64,000 nucleotides of DNA, taken from positions 1,837,001 to 1,901,000 of the forward strand of contig NZ_CP019427.1 in NCBI RefSeq assembly GCF_009834545.1, given 5' to 3'. Origin of the DNA: Pseudomonas sp. S04. GTDB lineage: Bacteria > Pseudomonadota > Gammaproteobacteria > Pseudomonadales > Pseudomonadaceae. Position 1 is the stretch's first letter. Each line of letters starts with the position of its first letter. The translations under genes and the position numbers were made by a program. Shown here piece after piece: positions 1 through 7,464 of this stretch. The notes under the pieces were generated by a model. The model saw only the letters and a program-made list of their open reading frames with translations. It was not told the origin of the DNA and made no database searches.

Positions 1-204
1 CAGGATGAAGCCGGCCTCGGCCTGGTGGATATGCGCAAGGTGGTGCAGTACCTGGCGCAGAAGTCTTCCCAGGACAAGGTGCTGAACATCCAGGACTGGA
101 TCCTGGCCCAGCGGCAGAAGGTCCTGAGCAAGGCTAACCTCAACCGTGTGCTGCTGCTCGAGGCCCTGCTGGTGCAGTGGACAGGGTTGCCGGCTCAACG
201 TTAA
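1..204 (+). CDS. holB: DNA polymerase III delta' subunit, C-terminal end (partial)
   Basis: Only the last 67 codons are inside the window, so the reading frame enters from the left edge and stops at 202-204. The sequence ends in a helical segment (ANLNRVLLLEALLVQW) that I recognise as the C-terminus of Pseudomonas HolB, the clamp-loader delta' subunit that helps load the beta clamp during replication. The position directly before tatD supports this. In P. aeruginosa a pilZ gene lies between holB and tatD; here only 60 bases separate the two. The catalytic and zinc-binding parts are outside the window and cannot be checked. Confidence 0.7.
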   Translation, partial: QDEAGLGLVDMRKVVQYLAQKSSQDKVLNIQDWILAQRQKVLSKANLNRVLLLEALLVQWTGLPAQR

Positions 205-264
205 ACCGCGCTGCCCGGACTGTGTCCGGGCGCCCCACCCATACGATTTAGTTGCAACCTCACT

Positions 265-1053
265 ATGCTTGTAGATTCCCATTGCCATCTCGACCGTCTC
301 GACCTCGCCGCCCACGACGGCTCCCTGGACGCTGCCCTTGAGGCGGCGCGCCAGCGCGGGGTCGGGCATTTCCTGTGTATCGGCGTCAGTGTCGACAACG
401 CGGCCGACGTCAAGGCGCTTGCCGAGCGCTACGACGACGTCGACTGCTCGGTGGGCGTGCATCCGCTGGACGTCCAGCCGGGCGCGGCACCGGCGTTGGA
501 CTGGCTGTTGCACGAGCTCAATCATCCGCGCGTGGTGGCCATTGGCGAGACGGGCCTTGACTACCATTACGAGCCAGAGGCGGCCGAGCTGCAGCAGCAA
601 TCCTTCCGCCTTCACCTGCAAGCCGCCCAGCAAACGGGCAAGCCGGTGATCGTCCACACCCGTGGCGCACGCGCCGATACCCTGGCATTGCTGCGCGAGG
701 CAGCCTTGCCCCAGGCGGGTGTGCTGCATTGCTTCACCGAAGACTGGGACATGGCCAAGGCGGCGCTTGACCTGGGCTTCTACATCTCGTTGTCCGGCAT
801 CGTCACCTTCCGCAATGCCGATGCCTTGCGTGATGTCGCGAGCAAGGTGCCGGCCGATCGCCTGCTGGTGGAGACCGATTCCCCCTACCTGGCGCCGATT
901 CCTTACCGCGGCAAACCTAACCTGCCGCAATACGTACGCGAAGTGGCGGAGTTCCTGGCGATGCTCCGCGGTGAGTCCTACGAGCGGTTTGCCGAGCAGA
1001 CCACCGAAAACTTCAAGCGACTGTTCCCCTTGGCCCACGTTAAATCGGTTTGA
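265..1053 (+). CDS. tatD: TatD-family metal-dependent hydrolase / DNase
   Basis: A 262-residue TIM-barrel hydrolase of the TatD/YcfH family, cytoplasmic, a metal-dependent 3'-5' exonuclease or DNase by family precedent. All metal ligands are visible: HxH at residues 6 and 8 (DSHCHLD), Glu95 in GETGLDY, His131 in VIVHTRG, His155 in VLHCF and Asp205 in ETDSPYLAP. The length is normal for the family. It follows holB by 60 bases and may be co-transcribed. The ATG at 265 is chosen because the HxH motif starts at residue 6. No strong Shine-Dalgarno sequence is visible upstream. The exact substrate cannot be deduced. Confidence 0.93.
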   Translation: MLVDSHCHLDRLDLAAHDGSLDAALEAARQRGVGHFLCIGVSVDNAADVKALAERYDDVDCSVGVHPLDVQPGAAPALDWLLHELNHPRVVAIGETGLDYHYEPEAAELQQQSFRLHLQAAQQTGKPVIVHTRGARADTLALLREAALPQAGVLHCFTEDWDMAKAALDLGFYISLSGIVTFRNADALRDVASKVPADRLLVETDSPYLAPIPYRGKPNLPQYVREVAEFLAMLRGESYERFAEQTTENFKRLFPLAHVKSV

Positions 1054-1082
1054 GCGACGGCCTGGGGAGGCAAATCGCAGGC

Positions 1083-1118
1083 AAAAAAAACCCGGGTTCT
1101 GGGGGGTGAATCCGGGTT
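1083..1118 (-). terminator. Rho-independent terminator (minus strand)
   Basis: Seven-base-pair GC-rich stem (AACCCGG / CCGGGTT) with a 16-nt loop, followed on the minus strand by eight T residues. It ends the candidate small RNA and also lies about 170 bases beyond the end of the 1291-2424 gene. Confidence 0.75.
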
Positions 1119-1200
1119 AAGACCATTAGGAGTAAAACAAAGGTACGCGGTCCGTTGGTACCTATATCCACGCGCCACTTGGGGGAGATGACGCGCCGAC
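1083..1200 (-). ncRNA. rgsA: Candidate RgsA-type small RNA
   Basis: The gene-free stretch between tatD and the PLP-fold gene carries, on the minus strand, a strong Rho-independent terminator: arms AACCCGG and CCGGGTT (1112-1118 and 1089-1095) followed by a run of eight T. Reading upstream on that strand, an AT-rich -10-like sequence (CAATACT, 1207-1213) would start a transcript near 1200, giving an RNA of about 117 nt. In P. aeruginosa the RpoS-dependent sRNA RgsA (about 120 nt) lies in the interval next to tatD. I did not align the RNAs; the call rests on size, location, terminator and promoter. The alternative is that this is only the distant terminator of the 1291-2424 gene. Confidence 0.55.
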
Positions 1201-1290
1201 ATTTCAAGTATTGATCAGTATTGCGCCGAGTCCAGTTTGCTCCCCGGGTTTCTTAAACATATTTGGAATACCGGCGCTTCGCTTGAGTTC

Positions 1291-2424
1291 TCACTGCTTG
1301 GCGATGGCTGCGACGATGGCGATAGTTTCGTCGATCACGCGTTTTTCGGTATAGAAGTGCGGGGAAAACCGCACGCCCGGCCCGCGCGGAATACACACCA
1401 CCTGCTGAGCCTTGAGAGCCTCGTACACGACCTGGTTATCGATGCCGTCGATGCTGAAGGAAAAAATCCCCCCGCGCCGAGCCGGATTGAGCGGGCTGTG
1501 CAGGGTGATCCCGGCGATTGCGCCCAAACCGTCCTGCAGCCACTGCACGCGTTCGGCGATGAGTGTGGCCACGGTCGGCATGCCGACTTCTTCCAATAAC
1601 GACAGGCTGGCCTCCAGGGCCATCGCGCCGAGCATGTTCGGGCTGCCGCACTCAAAACGCCGGGCACTCTTGGCCGGCTCCCAGGTGGTGCGGGTGTAGT
1701 CACCCATGTGTTCAAGCATGTGCCAGCCGAATTCGTGCAGCTTGAGTTGTTCGCGCAGTTCGCTGCGCACGTAGAACACCCCCAGGCCTTCCGGGCCCAG
1801 CAACCATTTGTGGCCATCGGCCATGGCAAAGTCGCATTGATAGCTCTGGACGTCGAAGGGCAGGGCGCCGAGTTGCTGGATGGCGTCGATGCAAAACAGC
1901 ACGTTTTGCTGTTTGCAGCCGGCTCCGAGGCGCTGCAGGTCCAGGCGCAGGCCGCTGGCAAATTGTATGGCGCTGACCGACATCAAGCGCGTGCGGGGGC
2001 CGCAGGCAGCCAACAGCGCGCCTTCCGGATCGTCGCCCTTGAGGCTGGCCTGGATCACTTCGACGCCTTGCGCGGCCAGGGCTTCCCAGACGATGCGGTT
2101 GGATGGGAACTCCTCATCGCTGATGACGATCTGGTCACCGCTCTGCCAGGGCAGTCCGAAGGCGACAAAAGACAGCGCTTCAGAAGTATTTTTGACCAGC
2201 GCGATGTCGTCCGTCGACGGTGCGTTTAGCAGGCGCATCAGGCGTTCACGCAGGCGCTGCTCCAGTGACATCCAGTCCGAATAGTCCCGCGCGCCCAGCA
2301 AAACGTTCTCTTGGGCGAAGCGCGCCACGGCGCTGGCCGCCCGATTTGGCCAGGGCGCGACGGCTGCATGATTCAAATAGCGAAGGCCTGGAGCCTGTAC
2401 AAATTCATCAAGAAACGTAGTCAT
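1291..2424 (-). CDS. Aminotransferase class V-fold PLP enzyme
   Basis: A 377-residue class V aminotransferase-fold protein (cysteine desulfurase / isopenicillin N epimerase-like group). The PLP lysine is Lys206 in ADGHKWLLGPEG, the ring-contacting Asp180 is in FCIDAIQQLG, and the phosphate-binding NTSEALSFV segment is at 79-87. There is no active-site cysteine loop like that of IscS, so a desulfurase role is not supported. It is transcribed away from the TetR gene at 2505 with an 80-base shared promoter region, which suggests control by that regulator. The substrate is unknown. The start ATG gives a normal N-terminus for the family. Confidence 0.85.
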   Translation of the reverse strand: MTTFLDEFVQAPGLRYLNHAAVAPWPNRAASAVARFAQENVLLGARDYSDWMSLEQRLRERLMRLLNAPSTDDIALVKNTSEALSFVAFGLPWQSGDQIVISDEEFPSNRIVWEALAAQGVEVIQASLKGDDPEGALLAACGPRTRLMSVSAIQFASGLRLDLQRLGAGCKQQNVLFCIDAIQQLGALPFDVQSYQCDFAMADGHKWLLGPEGLGVFYVRSELREQLKLHEFGWHMLEHMGDYTRTTWEPAKSARRFECGSPNMLGAMALEASLSLLEEVGMPTVATLIAERVQWLQDGLGAIAGITLHSPLNPARRGGIFSFSIDGIDNQVVYEALKAQQVVCIPRGPGVRFSPHFYTEKRVIDETIAIVAAIAKQ

Positions 2425-2504
2425 GGTCGGATGATCCGTGCAATTTGGCGCAAGTTAGGCATAATACGCGGCTTCGAATTTTGACCCCTACAGACCTTTT
2501 TCTT

Positions 2505-3143
2505 ATGCACAAAGAACCTCGTAAGGTCCGTGAGTTTCGTCGCCGCGAGCAAGAAATTCTCGACACCGCGCTCAAGCTGTTCCTCGAACAAGGTGAAGAC
2601 AGTGTCACCGTCGAGATGATCGCTGATGCCGTGGGTATCGGCAAAGGCACCATCTATAAGCACTTCAAGTCCAAGGCGGAGATCTATCTGCGCCTGATGC
2701 TCGATTACGAGCGTGACCTGAACGAGCTGCTGCACTCTGCCGATGTCGACAAGGATAAGGAAGCCCTGTCCCGGGCCTACTTCGAATTCCGCATGCGCGA
2801 CCCGCAACGCTACCGGTTGTTCGATCGCCTGGAAGAGAAAGTGGTCAAGGGCAACCAGGTGCCAGAGATGGTCGAGGAGTTGCACAAGATCCGCGCCTCC
2901 AACTTCGAGCGCCTGACCCTGTTGATCAAGGGCCGGATCAGCGAAGGCAAGCTGGAAGACGTGCCGCCGTATTTCCACTACTGCGCATCCTGGGCGCTGG
3001 TGCACGGCGCGGTGGCGCTGTATCACTCGCCGTTCTGGAGCAATGTGCTGGAAGACCAGGAAGGTTTCTTCCAGTTCCTGATGGATATCGGCGTGCGCAT
3101 GGGCAACAAGCGCAAGCGCGATACCGACACCCCAGGCAGCTGA
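2505..3143 (+). CDS. TetR/AcrR-family transcriptional regulator
   Basis: A 212-residue TetR regulator. The N-terminal helix-turn-helix spans roughly residues 11-58 (ILDTALKLFLEQGEDSVTV..AVGIGKGTIYKHFKSK), followed by an all-helical ligand/dimerisation domain. I chose the ATG at 2505 (MHKEPRKVREF) rather than the upstream in-frame ATG at 2445, because 2445 would lie within the promoter region and the family starts close to the HTH. It is divergent from the class V PLP enzyme. A homologue occupies the same neighbourhood downstream of tatD in P. aeruginosa. The ligand is not deducible. Two inverted repeats (3162-3187 and 3221-3250) follow the stop codon. Confidence 0.9.
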   Translation: MHKEPRKVREFRRREQEILDTALKLFLEQGEDSVTVEMIADAVGIGKGTIYKHFKSKAEIYLRLMLDYERDLNELLHSADVDKDKEALSRAYFEFRMRDPQRYRLFDRLEEKVVKGNQVPEMVEELHKIRASNFERLTLLIKGRISEGKLEDVPPYFHYCASWALVHGAVALYHSPFWSNVLEDQEGFFQFLMDIGVRMGNKRKRDTDTPGS

Positions 3144-3161
3144 TTCATTCAGCAGCCTTAT

Positions 3162-3250
3162 TGCGCCATGTTTCCCTGTATGGCGCAGTGCCCCAGGAAT
3201 ATACTCAGGCTTAGGTATTGCTAAAACTTGATTTGTGAGTCAAGTTTTAG
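3162..3250. repeat. Two tandem perfect inverted repeats before moaA
   Basis: First stem: TGCGCCAT (3162-3169) pairs with ATGGCGCA (3180-3187). Second stem: the 11-base arm 3221-3231 (CTAAAACTTGA) pairs perfectly with 3240-3250 (TCAAGTTTTAG) across an 8-base loop. The second is AT-rich and 33 bases before the moaA start, so it could be a weak terminator of the TetR gene or an operator/leader structure for moaA. Neither is followed by a long T run. Confidence 0.6.
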
Positions 3251-3282
3251 CTTTTCCGCACCGACTTCCGCCGGAGTAATCC

Positions 3283-4251
3283 ATGATCGTTGACCGACAA
3301 GGCAGGCGCTTCCGCAATTTGCGCGTCAGCCTGACCTCCGCCTGCAACTATGCCTGTACCTACTGCGTGCCTAACGGCAAGCGGCTGGTGGCTGCGCAGG
3401 ACGAGCTGTCGGCCGAAGCCATGGCGCGCGGGGTTGCGTACCTGATCGAGGCGGCTGGCATCGAGCGGCTGCGCATTACCGGCGGTGAGCCGCTGGTGAG
3501 CCCGAAGCTGGAAACCTTCATGCGAGCGGTCGGGCAGATGGGCCTGGATGAGATCAGCCTGACCACCAATGGCCAGTTGCTGGGCAAAAAGCTGCCCTTG
3601 CTGGTGGATGCCGGTATTCGGCGGATCAACGTTTCCCTCGATACCCTCGACCCGGCGGCCTTTCGCGGCATCGCTCGCGGTGGCGATCTGCCGACGGTGC
3701 TCGATGGCATGCAGCAGGCCCGCGCCGCGGGCATCAAGATCAAGGTCAACATGGTACCGCTGCGCGGGCAGAACCTGGACCAGGTGATGCCCTTGCTCGA
3801 ATACTGCCTGGAGCGCGGCTATGAACTGCGTTTTATCGAATTGATGCGTATGGGCCACCTGGCCTCTGACTCGAATGCCTTCCTGCAGCAGTTCGTCAGC
3901 CTCCAGCAGCTACTCGGCCTGATTGGCGAGCAATACGAATACCTGCAAGCCGATGCGCCGGTGGATGCCACGGCGGTGCGCTATGAAATCCCCGGGCTCG
4001 GCCATTTTGGCGTGATCGCCAATGAAAGCGTGCCGTTCTGCCGGACCTGCTCGCGCCTGCGCCTGTCGTCCACGGGCTGGTTGCATGGCTGCCTGTCATC
4101 GAGCAATCGGCATTATGTCGGCGACCTGCTGGACAAGCCCCGTCACCAGGCCTTGCCGGCGTTGCAACGGCTGTTGGTGAAGGCCCTGGGGGACAAGCAG
4201 GAAGTGGCATTTTCCGGTGGCGCGACCGTGATGAAAATCATCGGCGGCTGA
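3283..4251 (+). CDS. moaA: GTP 3',8-cyclase MoaA (molybdenum cofactor biosynthesis)
   Basis: A 322-residue radical-SAM enzyme. The N-terminal 4Fe-4S site is the CxxxCxxC motif at Cys21, Cys25 and Cys28; the SAM-binding GGEP is at 67-70. The second, substrate-binding cluster ligands are Cys253, Cys256 and Cys270 (FCRTCSRLRLSSTGWLHGC). The protein ends in Gly-Gly, the conserved MoaA tail inserted in the active site. MoaA converts GTP to 3',8-cyclo-GTP, the first step of molybdopterin synthesis. No other moa genes are adjacent, so it is probably one of two moaA paralogues as seen in other pseudomonads. The inverted repeat at 3221-3250 lies just upstream. Confidence 0.88.
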   Translation: MIVDRQGRRFRNLRVSLTSACNYACTYCVPNGKRLVAAQDELSAEAMARGVAYLIEAAGIERLRITGGEPLVSPKLETFMRAVGQMGLDEISLTTNGQLLGKKLPLLVDAGIRRINVSLDTLDPAAFRGIARGGDLPTVLDGMQQARAAGIKIKVNMVPLRGQNLDQVMPLLEYCLERGYELRFIELMRMGHLASDSNAFLQQFVSLQQLLGLIGEQYEYLQADAPVDATAVRYEIPGLGHFGVIANESVPFCRTCSRLRLSSTGWLHGCLSSSNRHYVGDLLDKPRHQALPALQRLLVKALGDKQEVAFSGGATVMKIIGG

Positions 4252-4318
4252 GCTGGCGCGGAAGCTGCATCTTGCCCGGATTCGCCGGTTTTCCGTCACC
4301 GGCTTCTGGAGGGTAAGG

Positions 4319-4924
4319 ATGCGTAGCCTGGTTTTGCTGCTGGCGGTTGTCACGCTTGGCGGCTGCATGACTGTCAGCGACATGGGCGAAGGGGTTCGCG
4401 ATCAGATGAGCGACGCCGGTTTTCTCGATCACAGCGACAGCCGTCGGGTGAACAACCTGCGTATTCAGCCAGACTCGTTCATCTACATTGCCCAGGGCCC
4501 GTTTGCCCCGCCTGGCAGTGCCGAGCCGCGCCCCAACGTGGTTGCCGAACAGGCTTTCAACGGCTTTATCGAGTATTTCCCGATGGTCCGTCGCGCCCGC
4601 GCGCCCGAGGGCCTGGATGCCGCCATGGGCGAGGCACGGGCTGCAGGCGCCCATTACCTGCTCTACACCCGCTTTGCCAGCGCCGACGACCGCATCGGCA
4701 ACTCGGATGAATGGCTCGATCAAGAGGCTGTGGATCGCCTGGGTATCGACAAAGGGGTGATTCAACTGATGTTGATCGAGACCAGCACCCAGTATTTGAT
4801 TGATACTGCACGGATCAAGAGTCGTGGCGGTTTACTGACGTTCCACGACACCAGGCCAGAAGATCTGCTGGGCCCGCCGCTGGCGCAATATGCGCGTAGC
4901 CTGCTGGGCCTGGGCGATCAGTAG
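4319..4924 (+). CDS. DUF4823-type lipoprotein
   Basis: A 201-residue predicted lipoprotein: a short signal peptide with the lipobox LGGC places the lipidated cysteine at residue 16. The rest is a soluble periplasmic domain (DUF4823 as I recognise it) with no known reaction. A good Shine-Dalgarno (GGAGGGTAAGG) precedes the ATG. It is 67 bases after moaA and 17 bases before the DUF1285 gene, so it probably belongs to an operon with the latter. The function is unknown. Confidence 0.8.
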   Translation: MRSLVLLLAVVTLGGCMTVSDMGEGVRDQMSDAGFLDHSDSRRVNNLRIQPDSFIYIAQGPFAPPGSAEPRPNVVAEQAFNGFIEYFPMVRRARAPEGLDAAMGEARAAGAHYLLYTRFASADDRIGNSDEWLDQEAVDRLGIDKGVIQLMLIETSTQYLIDTARIKSRGGLLTFHDTRPEDLLGPPLAQYARSLLGLGDQ

Positions 4925-4941
4925 TTCAACCGGAGAACAAC

Positions 4942-5502
4942 ATGAGTGGTGCGCAAAAAGCTAACGATCTGCTGGGGCAAATCCCCAAGTCCAAAGGCTT
5001 GCCGCCGGTTCATCTGTGGAACCCCGACTTCTGTGGCGACATCGACATGCGCATCGCCCGCGACGGCACCTGGTACTACCTGGGCACGCCGATCGGGCGC
5101 AAGCCGATGGTCAAGCTGTTCTCCACCATCATGCGCCGCGACGGTGACGATTATTTCCTGATCACCCCAGTGGAGAAGGTCGGGATCAAAGTGGATGACG
5201 CGCCTTTCGTGGCCGTGACCCTGGAGGTGCAAGGCGAGGGCGAGGCCCAGGTGCTGCGTTTCACCACCAACGTCGAGGAAGTCACCGAAGCCGGGCCAGA
5301 GCACCCTCTGCGAGTGGTCATCGACCCGCAGACCCAGGAACCAGCCCCTTATGTGCACGTACGGAGCAACCTCGAAGCCTTGATCCATCGCAACGTGTTC
5401 TACCAACTGGTCGAGCTCGCCGTCACCCGCGAACTCGACGGCCAGCGCTGGCTGGGGGTTTACAGCGGTGGCGAGTTTTTCCCCATCGGGCTCGAACCCT
5501 GA
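4942..5502 (+). CDS. DUF1285 domain-containing protein
   Basis: A 186-residue soluble protein matching the DUF1285 family (PPVHLWNPDFCGDIDMRIARDGTWYYLGTPIGR near the N-terminus). No signal peptide or membrane segment is visible. It starts 17 bases after the lipoprotein gene with a GGAGAAC ribosome binding site and ends 20 bases before the convergent MFS transporter. The biochemical role is unknown. Confidence 0.85.
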   Translation: MSGAQKANDLLGQIPKSKGLPPVHLWNPDFCGDIDMRIARDGTWYYLGTPIGRKPMVKLFSTIMRRDGDDYFLITPVEKVGIKVDDAPFVAVTLEVQGEGEAQVLRFTTNVEEVTEAGPEHPLRVVIDPQTQEPAPYVHVRSNLEALIHRNVFYQLVELAVTRELDGQRWLGVYSGGEFFPIGLEP

Positions 5503-5522
5503 GCGTGACTGACACGAGCACC

Positions 5523-6743
5523 CTACGCCTCCTGCAATGCCTTGCTCACGACCAGCCAGCGCCACAACAACCGCCCGACGGTGATCAACCAGTTCAACAG
5601 CGCCACGCCCAGCACCACCAGCAGCATCGCCGGCAGCCCTTGCTCGACGATGATCCTGCCCGCCAGCCAGGGAAAGCCGAATACCCCGACAAAATAGCCC
5701 AGGCTGAACAGCAGCAGGGCTTGAGGGGTGCTGCCGGGCGGCGCTTCGTTGGCGGCCAGGCCATTGATCACCGAGTAGGTCAGGCCGTAGCCGATGCCCA
5801 GCACCACGGCTGCCAGCAGGTAGCTGAAGGCATCGTCGACGACGAAGCCGAACATCAGCACCGACACCACCATCAATCCTGACAGCAGGCAGGATGCCCA
5901 GTAAGGGTCGCGCTTGACCACGAAGCTGGCAATCAGCATGCGGCTGGTAATCGCCGCGCTCATGAAACCGAGAAAGAACAGCGAGTAATCCAGCGCACGC
6001 GCGGCGGCGTAGCTGGTCTGAAAGCTCGACAGCCCGCCGAAGACACAACCACCCAGGCCCACCATGATGATCGGGAGCAGCGCCCTGGAGGACATCACCC
6101 GAACCGTCGCCGCCCAGGAAATACGCGATAGCGCGGCATTGCCCAGCTGATTGGGTCGTTGCGAAAGCACCGCACCCAGGCGCCAGAACAGCAGCGCACC
6201 GATCAGGCTGGCGAGGGCGGCGAGGAAAAACGCGCTGCTCAGTGGATAACCCAGGGCGCTGGCGGCGCGCCCCAGCAAGGGCCCGGACCCGATGCCGGTC
6301 ATCATGCTGCCCGACAGCAGGGCGAAATACCTGGTCCGTTGTGCTGCGGGCACCAGCATGGCCACGATGATCGGCCCCAGGGTGTAGAACACGCCCCAGC
6401 CCAGGCCCAGGGTCAGGCCAAAAAACAGCAAGGCGCTGCCAAAGCCCGGCGTCAGGGCAAACCCCAGGCTGGCCAGCACCAGCAGGCCGCCGAACAGGGC
6501 AATCGAACGCGCGGCACCGAACAGGTCCGACAAATGCCCGGAAACCAGCACCGCGGCGAAGGTGCTGAGCATCGCCGCAGAAATCACGCTGCCGGCATCG
6601 TGCTCGTTACCGCCCCGTGAGCTGATCAGCAGGGACAGTAAAAAGGTCGAGCCGTAGGACAACGACAGCAGGTAGCTGGCGAGGCAGAACAGGCCAAACA
6701 GTTTTCCCGCAACGGCGGAGTCCGGAGTAGGGCGACGGGGCAT
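5523..6743 (-). CDS. Major facilitator superfamily transporter
   Basis: A 406-residue inner-membrane protein with about twelve hydrophobic segments. The MFS loop motif after TM2 is visible as SGHLSDLFGAARSIALFGG. A hydrophilic central loop separates the two six-helix halves (around residues 190-210). The substrate cannot be inferred. It is divergent from the GNAT acetyltransferase at 6974, sharing a 230-base intergenic region that contains a 9-base inverted repeat. It is convergent with the DUF1285 gene without an obvious terminator between them. Confidence 0.85.
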   Translation of the reverse strand: MPRRPTPDSAVAGKLFGLFCLASYLLSLSYGSTFLLSLLISSRGGNEHDAGSVISAAMLSTFAAVLVSGHLSDLFGAARSIALFGGLLVLASLGFALTPGFGSALLFFGLTLGLGWGVFYTLGPIIVAMLVPAAQRTRYFALLSGSMMTGIGSGPLLGRAASALGYPLSSAFFLAALASLIGALLFWRLGAVLSQRPNQLGNAALSRISWAATVRVMSSRALLPIIMVGLGGCVFGGLSSFQTSYAAARALDYSLFFLGFMSAAITSRMLIASFVVKRDPYWASCLLSGLMVVSVLMFGFVVDDAFSYLLAAVVLGIGYGLTYSVINGLAANEAPPGSTPQALLLFSLGYFVGVFGFPWLAGRIIVEQGLPAMLLVVLGVALLNWLITVGRLLWRWLVVSKALQEA

Positions 6744-6854
6744 GGCGATATCTCGTGACCGGTAGGTTTGTCGAACCCTTATCTACCACGGCCAGCCCGA
6801 GTGTTTGTTCTGTGGTTGGCGGTTTCAGGGTTAGCGAATGGCGGAGTACCCCCT

Positions 6855-6892
6855 AGGCAGCGCGAGTCCTTTGATCAGCACCAGCGCTGCCT
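6855..6892. repeat. 9-base inverted repeat in divergent promoter region
   Basis: AGGCAGCGC (6855-6863) pairs perfectly with GCGCTGCCT (6884-6892) over a 20-base spacer, between the MFS gene and the acetyltransferase gene. It could be an operator or a stem-loop; no T run follows. Confidence 0.45.
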
Positions 6893-6973
6893 GGAGAAAA
6901 TTTGACAGTGCCATGTGACGAACGTCGATCGGCGACATAGTATGGCGTTTTCATTCGTTCTCAAGGGACGTCC

Positions 6974-7456
6974 ATGTCGATCGAGATCCGCCCGGCCACA
7001 CCCAGCGATGCCCCGCAAATTCTCGCCTTCATCACCGAGCTGGCGGATTACGAGCGCGCCCGCCACGAAGTCATCGCCAGTGTCGCCGATATCGAACGCA
7101 GCCTGTTCAGTGAAGGTGCCACCGCTCACGGCCTGATCTGTCTGCGCGATGGCCTGCCGATCGGATTTGCGGTGTTTTTCTTCAGCTATTCGACCTGGCT
7201 GGGCAGTAACTGCCTGTACCTTGAAGACCTGTACATCACGCCCGAGCAGCGCGGCGGTGGCGCAGGCAAATACTTGCTGCGCCACCTGGCGAAGATTGCT
7301 TGCGCCAACGACTGCGGGCGTTTTGAGTGGAGTGTGCTGGAGTGGAACACCCCAGCCATCGAGTTCTACAAATCCCTCGGCGCCCAGCCCCAGGAAGAGT
7401 GGGTGCGCTATCGCATGGACGGCAATGTCCTGCGTGATTTCGCCGAGGGGCGCTGA
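6974..7456 (+). CDS. GNAT-family N-acetyltransferase (SSAT-like)
   Basis: A 160-residue GCN5-related acetyltransferase. The acetyl-CoA pyrophosphate-binding loop is YITPEQRGGGAGKYLLRHLA (about residues 87-106), preceded by the beta-strand LYLEDLYI and followed by WNTPAIEFYKSLGA, a pattern typical of the diamine/spermidine N-acetyltransferase subgroup. It would acetylate a small amine or amino acid in the cytoplasm; the substrate is not proven by sequence. The ATG is preceded by AAGGGACG. It is divergent from the MFS transporter. Confidence 0.87.
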   Translation: MSIEIRPATPSDAPQILAFITELADYERARHEVIASVADIERSLFSEGATAHGLICLRDGLPIGFAVFFFSYSTWLGSNCLYLEDLYITPEQRGGGAGKYLLRHLAKIACANDCGRFEWSVLEWNTPAIEFYKSLGAQPQEEWVRYRMDGNVLRDFAEGR

Positions 7457-7464
7457 AGCGTTGC

